Of a DNA stretch of 64,000 nucleotides, positions 47,019 to 55,028 are shown one piece after another (position 1 is the stretch's first letter; each line of letters begins with the position of its first letter). This DNA is from Echinicola pacifica DSM 19836 (GTDB taxonomy: Bacteria; Bacteroidota; Bacteroidia; Cytophagales; Cyclobacteriaceae). The notes beneath the pieces are model-generated. The model was not told where the DNA came from and searched no databases. It was given only the letters and a program-made list of their open reading frames with translations. The position numbers were made by a program, and so were the translations under genes. The DNA is taken from assembly GCF_000373245.1 (NCBI RefSeq), contig NZ_KB890738.1, positions 718,824-782,823 of the forward strand, read 5' to 3'.

Positions 47019-47933
47019 ATGAAAGCTGCCCCTAATGCCTCCGTGGCCATTATTGTGGTCAACTGGAATGGATATGAATTCACCCGGAATTGTCTGCAAT
47101 CCCTAGCGCGTATCAGTCAGCCAGACTTTCAGGTCATCCTTGTGGACAATGCCTCAGAGGATGACTCCAGCACTAAGCTGAGGGCAGAATTTAGCCATCT
47201 TACCCTCCTGGAGTCCGAGCAGAATCTGGGTTTTACTGGTGGTAATAACCTGGGTATCGCCCATGCGCTAGCTGAAGGCTATGACTATCTCCTCCTGCTG
47301 AATAATGATACGGAGGTGGAGCCAGATTTTATATCCCTCTGCTTAGCTACTTTGCAGGAGGATCCCGGCATCGCAGCAGTACAGCCCCTGATGTATTATT
47401 TGCATGATAAGAAAACGGTGTGGAATGCTGGAGGTGAATATCGAAAATGGATGGGAGCGTCCATATCGCTGACCCAAAGACCAATCTCTGATCGTCCCTA
47501 TTTTACCGAATGGATCACTGGGTGCTGTATTCTGGTGAAGGCTGAGGTCGTACGGGAAGTGGGGCCATTAGATGACCGGTACTTTGCCTATTTTGAGGAT
47601 GTGGACTGGTCCTTGCGCATGCGAAATGCAGGCTATATGCTTCAGGTGGTGCCCTCGGCGGTGATCTACCATGAGGCGGGGGCCTCATTGAAATCCAAAA
47701 AGTCAGGTAAGGAGGGACGTTTAAACCCAAAAATTCATTATCTAAATAGCAGAAACCAGATTTTTCAGCTACGCAAGCATGTGAGATTCCCTTATTCCCT
47801 GATCGCCTGGCCGTATCAAATGGGGAAGTTTAGCTTATATTCAATCTATTTTGTCCTGAGAGGTAGAAAAGAGAAGCTCCGTATAATGTGGGAAGGAATA
47901 ATGGAAGGGCTTGGCCACCAGCAGAAATTCTGA
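47019..47933 (+). CDS. Glycosyltransferase family 2 (rhamnosyltransferase-like)
   Basis: A 304-residue GT-A fold enzyme. It starts with VAIIVVNWNGYEFTRNCLQSL, and has the metal-binding DxD-like LLLNNDTEVEPDF and the catalytic region RYFAYFEDVDWSLRMRNAG typical of the WcaA/RfbF rhamnosyltransferase group. It would add one sugar from a nucleotide donor to the lipid-linked repeat unit. No membrane segment of its own; probably a peripheral protein. Sits 36 bases after the methyltransferase gene. Confidence 0.9.
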   Translation: MKAAPNASVAIIVVNWNGYEFTRNCLQSLARISQPDFQVILVDNASEDDSSTKLRAEFSHLTLLESEQNLGFTGGNNLGIAHALAEGYDYLLLLNNDTEVEPDFISLCLATLQEDPGIAAVQPLMYYLHDKKTVWNAGGEYRKWMGASISLTQRPISDRPYFTEWITGCCILVKAEVVREVGPLDDRYFAYFEDVDWSLRMRNAGYMLQVVPSAVIYHEAGASLKSKKSGKEGRLNPKIHYLNSRNQIFQLRKHVRFPYSLIAWPYQMGKFSLYSIYFVLRGRKEKLRIMWEGIMEGLGHQQKF

Positions 47934-48053
47934 ATTCCTGCCATATTTTCAGGATCCTGAAGGCCTGACAAGTAGAAACCTATTCGTGCACTCCAGTCGC
48001 GAATATCCTAAACCACAAAGCTGGGGCAGTGATCCGCCCTGTAAATCAATCCA

Positions 48054-49445
48054 ATGCTATTTATAATTATCATAATTTATGTATTAGCAATTACTTCCAT
48101 TAGTTTGGATAAGATCATTTTTAAAGGAAAGTGGGAGTGGGTCATTTTCTTTATGATTATGTATTTGCCGATATATATTACAGTCCTTAGTGTGGTGTAT
48201 CAAGCGACTGGTTCAGCCTTTATGGTGAGTATATTCCAGTACCTGAAAGAAATGATGCTTTTCGCAGCGCTGGGTTCCTTTTTAGTGTATCAAAGGAATA
48301 TTTTTGCTTATCCTATTAAGCTTCATTTAGTGGATAAGCTATTCCTTGCCTTTTATGCGCTTGCTTTGATCTTCCTAATCCTGCCGATTGGCCCCGCCAC
48401 TTTCATCGATAAGCTGAAGTATTTTAAGAATATTTCTATTCCCGGAATTATGTATTTCATAGGTAGAAATACTCGATTGTCAGATAGGGAATTTAGGCAA
48501 TTTTTTATCACGGTCATGATTATTTTCTTCCTGGCGGTATGTCTGAATATTTTCGAGAAATCTATTGGTGTACATTTCCAAAACATCGCAGGCTATGCGC
48601 TATATAATAAGGCCATTAATGAGGTAGATCCCGTGGGGAATTATGGCCTGACTTGGACTTTTGAGACTCAAACGACAGAAATGCGACTCGCTTCTTTTTT
48701 TTCTGATCCCTTAGAATTAGCGAGTTCCTGTCTAATGGGATTTTCTGTAGGGCTGATTGGATACCTTACTTCCAAGCGGAATCAGTCTTGGGTATTTATA
48801 TTAACTATGCTATGTACGGTGGGAAGTGTGATATTTGCAGCATCTAGAGCCTCATTTGCTTCCTTCTTTATAATGCTATGCTTCATTGCCATTATTTTTC
48901 GCTTATATGGTTTATTAAAAATGGGCATTTTTCTGTTTCTGTTTTTTGTGATATATGTGGTCTGGATTGCTAATGATGAATTTTATTATTTCGTCATAGA
49001 TACCCTAACCTTCGAGAATGCTTCCAGTTTTGGGCACGTTGTGGCATGGTTGGAGGCCATTAATGAGATGAGCGTCGCTCCATTGGGATCGGGCCTGGCG
49101 ACCAGTGGGAATGCCAGTGCGGTAAGCGATGACCTTCGGATAGGGGGGGAAAACCAGTTTTTAATTTTTGGCGTCCAAATGGGCATATTGGGTATGCTAC
49201 TCTATATTTCTATTCTATATGTGGGGATCAAAACGGCGATTCATGTGTTCAGGACAGTAGATGATATTAATTATGCGAGAATTGGCTTTATCGCAGCCAC
49301 CACCAAGGTAGGGTTATTGCTGCCCTTATTTACTGCAAATGCAGAATTATATGCTTTTGTTTCATGGACGAGTTGGTGGATGATAGGGCTTAGTATAAGA
49401 AGCTTAAATAGTACCTTCAAGCCTACACTTGTCCCGGAAGGATAG
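48054..49445 (+). CDS. O-antigen polymerase/ligase-like membrane protein (Wzy-like)
   Basis: A 463-residue inner-membrane protein with about 11 hydrophobic helices and a large loop near 320-370. The loop holds FGHVVAWLEAINEMSVAPLGSGLATSG, which resembles the Wzy_C/O-antigen ligase region. It is the only candidate polymerase in the cluster and would join lipid-linked repeat units on the periplasmic side. Sequence conservation in Wzy is low, so ligase is not excluded. Neighbour genes are glycosyltransferases. Confidence 0.82.
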   Translation: MLFIIIIIYVLAITSISLDKIIFKGKWEWVIFFMIMYLPIYITVLSVVYQATGSAFMVSIFQYLKEMMLFAALGSFLVYQRNIFAYPIKLHLVDKLFLAFYALALIFLILPIGPATFIDKLKYFKNISIPGIMYFIGRNTRLSDREFRQFFITVMIIFFLAVCLNIFEKSIGVHFQNIAGYALYNKAINEVDPVGNYGLTWTFETQTTEMRLASFFSDPLELASSCLMGFSVGLIGYLTSKRNQSWVFILTMLCTVGSVIFAASRASFASFFIMLCFIAIIFRLYGLLKMGIFLFLFFVIYVVWIANDEFYYFVIDTLTFENASSFGHVVAWLEAINEMSVAPLGSGLATSGNASAVSDDLRIGGENQFLIFGVQMGILGMLLYISILYVGIKTAIHVFRTVDDINYARIGFIAATTKVGLLLPLFTANAELYAFVSWTSWWMIGLSIRSLNSTFKPTLVPEG

Positions 49446-49606
49446 TGATTTCAGCTATGATAAATTTTAAAATACTATAAATGATGCAAGTGAAATCCTG
49501 GTGACTGATAACAAATTGTGGGAAAGTCAGAGTTTGCTATGCTGCCTGATGACCTTTGCAGAATGACAAGTCATTGGTAATTTCTAATGGGAGAATTCAA
49601 TATTAA

Positions 49607-50725
49607 ATGAAAAAAAAGATACTTATAGATATTTTTTACCTGCATATTGCACAGACAGGTATCAAGACCTATACTGAATCCCTTCTGGAAGCGATTTCTC
49701 AAAGGGAGGTAAGGGAAGAATATGAGTATATTATTAGTCCGAATCATGCTTCGATTAAGACCAGCACTTTTTTTAAAGGCAAAACCCCAAAATGGAAGAA
49801 TTTGCTCTTTCAGCTATTTTACTTTATTCGAAAGGCGATAGTTCTTCCCATACTTACTTATTGGTATAAAAGTGATATTGTATTGTCCCCCGACATCCTT
49901 TCTCCACTATGGGCCAGAGGCAGGAAAGTTTCTGTTCTTCATGACGCTTTCTTTTGGGAAAACCCAAGTCACTATAATTCCCTATGGAGAAAATATTTCC
50001 TGAATGCCCTGGCGTTCTCTTTACGCCGCAATGCCTCCGTGGTAACCATTACAAACTACTCCAGAAAGCAAATAGAGAAATATCTAAACCTTCCCAAGCT
50101 ATCAATAGAGGTGGTTTATCCTGCCACCAATCTGCTTGCGGTTCCTACGGTTACAACCCGAAAGATGCTAAGTAAGCCTTATTTCCTTCATGTAGGGGTA
50201 ATGGAAAAAAGAAAGAACCTGCTTACTTTAATCAAGGCTTTCAAACAATTTTTGGAGGGGCAAAATTCAAATTTTTGCTTAGTGTTGGTAGGCCAAAGGG
50301 GGCCAAGAAAGGATATGGATGATTACGATGCCATCATTGCGGAGATAAAATCATCAAATCTGGAAGACAAGGTGATTCTTCCTGGGTATGTGAGTCGGGA
50401 AGAGTTGGATTCTTATTATAGACATGCTTTTGGCTATATATTCCCCTCATTAAATGAGGGCTTTGGCATGCCTGTTTTGGAGGCATTCTCCTATCAGCTG
50501 CCAGTGATTATTTCCCGCCAAGGTGCCTTGATGGAGGTGGGCGATGAGGCAGTCCTCTGTCCAAAAACCAATAAGGCGGCAGACTTTGCATTTGAAATGA
50601 AGAAAATCGAAAGTGATCCTGTATTGAGAGGGGAGCTTGTAAAAAAGGGCAATAATCGACTTAAATACTTTGGTGATGGGAAGCGTTTTCTGAAAGATTT
50701 AGAAATCTATTTTGAGAAATTATAA
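49607..50725 (+). CDS. Glycosyltransferase family 4
   Basis: A 372-residue GT-B fold enzyme. The C-terminal donor site is clear: LHVGVMEKRKNLLTLIKAF, VILPGYVSREELDSYY, and the EX7E motif EGFGMPVLE followed by SYQLPVIIS. It is likely a mannosyl- or glucosyltransferase of the capsule group. A 162-base gap precedes it, and a strong hairpin follows, so it is probably the last gene of the first half of the cluster. Confidence 0.9.
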   Translation: MKKKILIDIFYLHIAQTGIKTYTESLLEAISQREVREEYEYIISPNHASIKTSTFFKGKTPKWKNLLFQLFYFIRKAIVLPILTYWYKSDIVLSPDILSPLWARGRKVSVLHDAFFWENPSHYNSLWRKYFLNALAFSLRRNASVVTITNYSRKQIEKYLNLPKLSIEVVYPATNLLAVPTVTTRKMLSKPYFLHVGVMEKRKNLLTLIKAFKQFLEGQNSNFCLVLVGQRGPRKDMDDYDAIIAEIKSSNLEDKVILPGYVSREELDSYYRHAFGYIFPSLNEGFGMPVLEAFSYQLPVIISRQGALMEVGDEAVLCPKTNKAADFAFEMKKIESDPVLRGELVKKGNNRLKYFGDGKRFLKDLEIYFEKL

Positions 50726-50747
50726 AATTCTAAAAATTAAGTAGTTC

Positions 50748-50788
50748 TACAAAAGGGAATGTCTATGGTAAAGACATTCCCTTTTGTA
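50748..50788 (+). terminator. Strong hairpin splitting the polysaccharide cluster
   Basis: TACAAAAGGGAATGTC (50748-50763) pairs perfectly with GACATTCCCTTTTGTA (50773-50788), with a nine-base loop. It starts 22 bases after the glycosyltransferase stop. The T run lies in the arm (CCCTTTTG) instead of after it, so efficiency is unsure. The rest of 50789-51054 holds a small GGAGG/CCTCC hairpin near 50884 and a TATGTTTG at 50951-50958 that could be a promoter element for the next gene, though no good TTTG lies at the usual distance. Confidence 0.7.
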
Positions 50789-51054
50789 TGAAAAATACTC
50801 ATCCCTTGATTTCACGAGCCCTGCGAATTGGTTTACAGGTTCATGATTTATATGCTAGGCTATATTTGCTGTAAAGCTATATAGGAGGAACCTCCAGAAA
50901 GAAAAGGCGACGATCAACCGTAATAAAAGGTATTTTTTTTCATCTTTGACTATGTTTGTTTGGCTAAAATTAATTTTCCTGGGGAACCGAGGTATTTTTT
51001 TTAAAAATTGATTGGGCATTAGTTTTATTAAGCGGCAAAACCGTGTAATTCATT

Positions 51055-51774
51055 ATGGCGAATTTTATTCAGCGCACAATTACCAATTTCACCGGAATGG
51101 ATCTATCAGACCGCTTTGGTGAGGATTGGGATAGTTTATCTACACTAGGGGTTATGCTTCGTATGAGCATATGGCTAATTAGAGGAAGTATCCGAAGGCT
51201 ATGGTTTAAGTCCTCCAAGGGTATGCTGCTGATAGGTAAAAGGGTGTCGATAAGACAGGCACGTTACCTCAGCGTGGGCAGGAATTTCATTCTTCAGGAT
51301 AACTGTGAGATCAATTGCCTATCGCAAAGAGGCATAGTCTTTGGCGATAAGGTGACTGTGGGAAGTTATGCTATTATTCGTCCCACCAATCTATATGGCG
51401 GTGAGGCCGGCGTGGGGCTTAAGGTAGGAAATAATTCTAGTATAGGCGCTTATGCCTATATAGGATGCTCTGGCTGGATAGAAATTGGGGAAAATGTCAT
51501 GATGTCTCCCCGGGTAAGTATTTATTCAGAAAACCATAATTTTTCTTCGGTGAATCTTCCGATGAAGGAGCAGGGAGTCACTCGATCATTTGTAAAAATC
51601 GAGGATGATTGCTGGATTGCCTCAAATTCCATAATTTTGGCAGGAGTAACTATAGGGAAGGGGTCTGTGGTGGCTGCTGGGAGTGTAGTAACAAAGGATG
51701 TCCCTCCTTATTCCATTGTCGCAGGAAATCCTGCAAAGATTATCAAGTCCCGCAAGGAGGATAACCTAGGGTAA
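51055..51774 (+). CDS. Hexapeptide-repeat acyltransferase (WbbJ/LbH type)
   Basis: A 239-residue protein of the left-handed beta-helix acetyltransferase group. The hexapeptide pattern is obvious from about residue 85: ISVGRNFILQDNCEI, VTVGSYAIIRPTN, NNSSIGAYAYIGCSGWIEIG, and then the catalytic ENHNF and the C-terminal GSVVAAGSVVTKDVPPYSIVAGNPAK. It probably O-acetylates a sugar of the polysaccharide using acetyl-CoA. First gene after the mid-cluster hairpin; the oxygenase gene follows 25 bases later. Confidence 0.9.
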   Translation: MANFIQRTITNFTGMDLSDRFGEDWDSLSTLGVMLRMSIWLIRGSIRRLWFKSSKGMLLIGKRVSIRQARYLSVGRNFILQDNCEINCLSQRGIVFGDKVTVGSYAIIRPTNLYGGEAGVGLKVGNNSSIGAYAYIGCSGWIEIGENVMMSPRVSIYSENHNFSSVNLPMKEQGVTRSFVKIEDDCWIASNSIILAGVTIGKGSVVAAGSVVTKDVPPYSIVAGNPAKIIKSRKEDNLG

Positions 51775-51799
51775 GTTTTTAGATTAAACGAAAAGACAA

Positions 51800-52573
51800 A
51801 TGATTAATTTTGAGCATTTAGAAGCCAACTTGGAGGAGCTTAGACTGCGCTATCTGGCTGCACAACCCTTTCCGCATCTTGTAATTGATGATTTTTGTGA
51901 TGCGGGTCAATTAAATGCCGCCTATCAAGCCATTCCAGAACTGGAGAACAAAAGTAGAGATTATGTGTTTGCCAATAATAAATTTGAAAAATCAAATTAT
52001 AAGGAAATTTGCCCTGAGCTAAAAGAATTATATGAAGATTTGTCCTCCGATCGCTTTAATAAGATCCTCTCTTTTATAACCGCTAAGAGCGTGTTTGTGG
52101 ATCCCAAAAATCATGGGGGAGGCCTGCATCAAGGGAAAAAGAATAGTTTTTTGGATATGCATCTGGATTTTAACTATCATCCCATTCATAAAAATTGGTA
52201 TCGGGAGTTGAATCTATTATTGTACCTGAACCAAGATTGGAAACCTGAATATAAAGGCGGGCTCAGAATTCGCGACCTACGTACGGACGCTGAAAAAGAA
52301 TTAGATGTGCCGTTCAATAGATTAATCATTCAGCAGTGTGGGCCATATACTCTCCACGGTTATGATATGACCAATTTTCCTCCTGGTAGATACCGGACTT
52401 CCATCGCCACATATGCCTATCAGGAACATAAGATATTTATCGAAAAGCCCAGAACCACTGATTGGTTTCCAAAGGAGGAAAGCTCAGTATTGAAAAAGAT
52501 GTTTGCCAAAAATTACAACTTTTTGGTGCAGACCAAGAATAAGTTTTTTGGTAGCGGAACAGCAAAAAATTAA
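51800..52573 (+). CDS. 2OG-Fe(II) oxygenase family protein in the polysaccharide cluster
   Basis: A 257-residue protein resembling prolyl-hydroxylase-type dioxygenases. The iron ligands are HxD in MHLDFNYHP (about residues 114-116) and the distal His in TLHGY (about 195), and the 2-oxoglutarate Arg is likely in GRYRTSIATYAY. LNLLLYLNQDW and EYKGGLRI are typical strands. Members act on peptides, lipids or, less often, sugars. Its place between an acetyltransferase and a glycosyltransferase gene (three bases to the next start) suggests hydroxylation or oxidation of a glycan or its carrier. No signal peptide. Confidence 0.8.
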   Translation: MINFEHLEANLEELRLRYLAAQPFPHLVIDDFCDAGQLNAAYQAIPELENKSRDYVFANNKFEKSNYKEICPELKELYEDLSSDRFNKILSFITAKSVFVDPKNHGGGLHQGKKNSFLDMHLDFNYHPIHKNWYRELNLLLYLNQDWKPEYKGGLRIRDLRTDAEKELDVPFNRLIIQQCGPYTLHGYDMTNFPPGRYRTSIATYAYQEHKIFIEKPRTTDWFPKEESSVLKKMFAKNYNFLVQTKNKFFGSGTAKN

Positions 52574-52576
52574 TCA

Positions 52577-53734
52577 GTGATAAGAGTATTAGTAATTCAT
52601 AGTGCCGCAGATTTGTATGGCGCTAGTCGCAACTTGGTTCGGTCTGTTCAGGCGATTATTGAGGAGGGAATGGAGCCTATCGTAGTCTTGCCCTTTGATG
52701 GTCCATTAGTAGGGGAGATTACAAATACTGGGGCCACGGTTCATCTTTTGGATCATGGGGTGCTCAGGCGAAAAAACCTGTCCCCTGCTGGATTGCTCAG
52801 TCTTGCGAAGCAATTGTGGCATTCCACCAAAACCCTTACCCGACTTATTAAAAGTGAAAATGTACAATTGGTTTATACCAATTCTAATGCAAATGTGGTG
52901 GGAGGATTACTTCATTTTACTACCAAAAAAAAGCACGTATGGCATATTCACGAAATCATCCAGAACCCTCGATGGTTTAAGTTTCTTCTTGAAAAATATA
53001 TCTCTCTGACTGGGGATAGTGTGCTAGGGGTGTCACAGGCAGTCCTCGATAATATGCAAGGAAATGTCCCTTCCAGTAAGTTGAAACTAATATATAATGG
53101 GATTGACTATAGGCCCTTTAAGGAGGCTGATTATGATCTGAAAAGGGAAATTGGCATTCCTGATAGCCATATTCTCATTGGCATGATTGCTCGAGTGCAT
53201 TTCTGGAAGGGACAATCGTACTTCTTAGATATCGCCAAGCACCTGGCCGAAAGGCATGATAATATCCATTTTGTGATGGTAGGAGATGCCTTCACGGGCT
53301 ATGAATACCTGTATGATGAGATTAAGGAGCGTATCCGCGAGCATGGGCTGGAGGGGAAGGTGAGCGACCTGGGCTATCGTACTGATATCCCAAATATTAT
53401 GGGGGGCTTGGACATTTTTATGCTTCCATCTATACTTCCAGATCCACTTCCCACCACCGTATTGGAAGCAATGGCGGCCGGTAAGCCTGTCATTGCGACA
53501 GCGCATGGTGGGGCTACTGAGATGGTACTGGATGGCGAAACTGGCTTTTTGGTGCCTTGGGACCGGGCAGAAATTGCCGCCAGTAAGTTCGATAATTTGA
53601 TTAAGAATGCTGGTTTACGTCATCAGATGGGCTTAGCAGGACAGGCAAGGGTCATAGAACATTTCTCGGTGGACGCCTACTTCAAAAATCTCGGACAGCT
53701 ATTTCGGGATCAAATCTCCATCGAGCGTCAATAG
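52577..53734 (+). CDS. Glycosyltransferase family 4
   Basis: A 385-residue GT-B enzyme. Seen: SAADLYGASRNLVR at the N-terminal domain, the linker IYNGIDYRPF, GMIARVHFWKGQSYFL, and the C-terminal donor site with PDPLPTTVLEAMAAGKPVIA and GGATEMVLDGETGFLVP. The EX7E appears as DPLPTTVLE, with the first acid changed to Asp. The start is GTG at 52577, three bases after the oxygenase stop; no better ATG is in frame near it. Likely translated as one unit with the oxygenase. Confidence 0.9.
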   Translation: MIRVLVIHSAADLYGASRNLVRSVQAIIEEGMEPIVVLPFDGPLVGEITNTGATVHLLDHGVLRRKNLSPAGLLSLAKQLWHSTKTLTRLIKSENVQLVYTNSNANVVGGLLHFTTKKKHVWHIHEIIQNPRWFKFLLEKYISLTGDSVLGVSQAVLDNMQGNVPSSKLKLIYNGIDYRPFKEADYDLKREIGIPDSHILIGMIARVHFWKGQSYFLDIAKHLAERHDNIHFVMVGDAFTGYEYLYDEIKERIREHGLEGKVSDLGYRTDIPNIMGGLDIFMLPSILPDPLPTTVLEAMAAGKPVIATAHGGATEMVLDGETGFLVPWDRAEIAASKFDNLIKNAGLRHQMGLAGQARVIEHFSVDAYFKNLGQLFRDQISIERQ

Positions 53735-53887
53735 GCGTTAATTTGCTCGTAAAATAGTATTGTATACGGGGCAAGCCGACCAAAGCTTCTCGGCAGAGAG
53801 GAATGACAGGTATAGAAAATCATTAATTTTGGGAGATGACTTTGTGCTGTTAATCCCAACTATTTATTACCCATTAGAGTGAATACC

Positions 53888-55003
53888 ATGAATGAAAAAC
53901 CAATACGCATAGCGATTTTTGGGGCGAAAGGCTATCCTTACGTCTATGGTGGATACGATACCATGATTAAGGAACTCTGTGAGCGATTGGTTAAAAAAAA
54001 TGTAAAAGTCACCGTCTATTGCCACAAGGCCCTCTTTGAGGAGCGCCCCAGCCAAGTCAATGGGATCGACTTAGTATATATGCCAGCGGTGGAATCAAAA
54101 TCGCTGACCCAGCTTACCCATTCATTTTTCTCCATGATCCACGCCTGCTTTTCCAAGGCGGATGTGATCTTCGTGGTCAATAGTGCCAATGGTCCCTTTG
54201 GGATTATCTCCAAAATCATGGGCAAACCTACCGCCATCAATGTGGATGGGCTGGAGTGGTTGCGGCCTAAGTGGAAAGGATTTGGGGCAAAATATTTCTT
54301 CTGGGCCTCCAAAATGGCCACCAAATTTTACGACCAGATCATCAATGACTCCGATGAAATGCAGAAGGTTTATCTTGAGCTTTTCAATGCCCCCTCCACC
54401 GTGATTGCCTATGGGTCCAATCCTGGCCTTCAGGCAGACCCCAATCTTATCCAAACCTGGAAGCTAAAGCCTCAGGATTATTACCTCATCGTGGGTCGCC
54501 TGGTACCCGATAATAATGCCGATCTTATCATCGAGGGATTTATCAAGACGACTTCTGCTCGCAAGCTGGTGATAGTGGGGGATGTGCCCTATCAGGATGA
54601 CTATGTGGATAGACTAAAGGCAATAAATGATGACCGATTGCTTTTTACAGGGTATGTAAAAGACCCCCTGGAACTGGCCGCATTATACCGTAATTGCTAT
54701 GGGTATTTTCATGGACATGAATATGGCGGCACCAATCCAGCCATGCTCAAAGCCCTTGGCTATGACTGTGCGATATTGGCCCTCGATACGCCTTTTAATC
54801 AGGAGATGCTTCAGCAGGGAACCTTCGGATGGTATTTCCAAAAAAACACGAAGTCGGTCACTGAGCTAATTGATAAAGCAGAGCGCTCAGCGGCGGATAT
54901 GTCCGAGCTGCGGCAAAATTCCCATAAGGGCCTGACCAAAAAGTACGACTGGGACCATGTCACCGATCAATACCTCGCAGTCTTTCGAAACTTAGCCAAA
55001 TAA
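53888..55003 (+). CDS. Glycosyltransferase of the DUF1972/GT4 rhamnosyltransferase group
   Basis: A 371-residue enzyme started at the ATG at 53888; a GTG lies nine bases upstream. The N-terminus has the DUF1972 pattern IFGAKGYPYVYGGYDTMIKEL, then INVDGLEWLRPKW. The C-terminal half is GT-B: YLIVGRLVPDNNADLIIEGF, and GYFHGHEYGGTNPAMLKAL in the donor region. Relatives transfer rhamnose or other deoxysugars in capsule synthesis. It is the last gene of the cluster and converges on the AsmA-like gene with a 25-base gap. A 153-base gap lies before it. Confidence 0.88.
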   Translation: MNEKPIRIAIFGAKGYPYVYGGYDTMIKELCERLVKKNVKVTVYCHKALFEERPSQVNGIDLVYMPAVESKSLTQLTHSFFSMIHACFSKADVIFVVNSANGPFGIISKIMGKPTAINVDGLEWLRPKWKGFGAKYFFWASKMATKFYDQIINDSDEMQKVYLELFNAPSTVIAYGSNPGLQADPNLIQTWKLKPQDYYLIVGRLVPDNNADLIIEGFIKTTSARKLVIVGDVPYQDDYVDRLKAINDDRLLFTGYVKDPLELAALYRNCYGYFHGHEYGGTNPAMLKALGYDCAILALDTPFNQEMLQQGTFGWYFQKNTKSVTELIDKAERSAADMSELRQNSHKGLTKKYDWDHVTDQYLAVFRNLAK

Positions 55004-55028
55004 GCCGAACCTTGAATGGCGCAGAGAT

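Noticed and set aside
50941-50960. TATGTTTG as a promoter for the acetyltransferase gene
   Set aside because: No TTTG at the expected 19-21-base distance; kept only as a remark.
51055-52573. Horizontal acquisition of the acetyltransferase-oxygenase segment
   Set aside because: The sequence looks somewhat more AT-rich than nearby genes, but I could not measure this, and no mobile-element borders are present.
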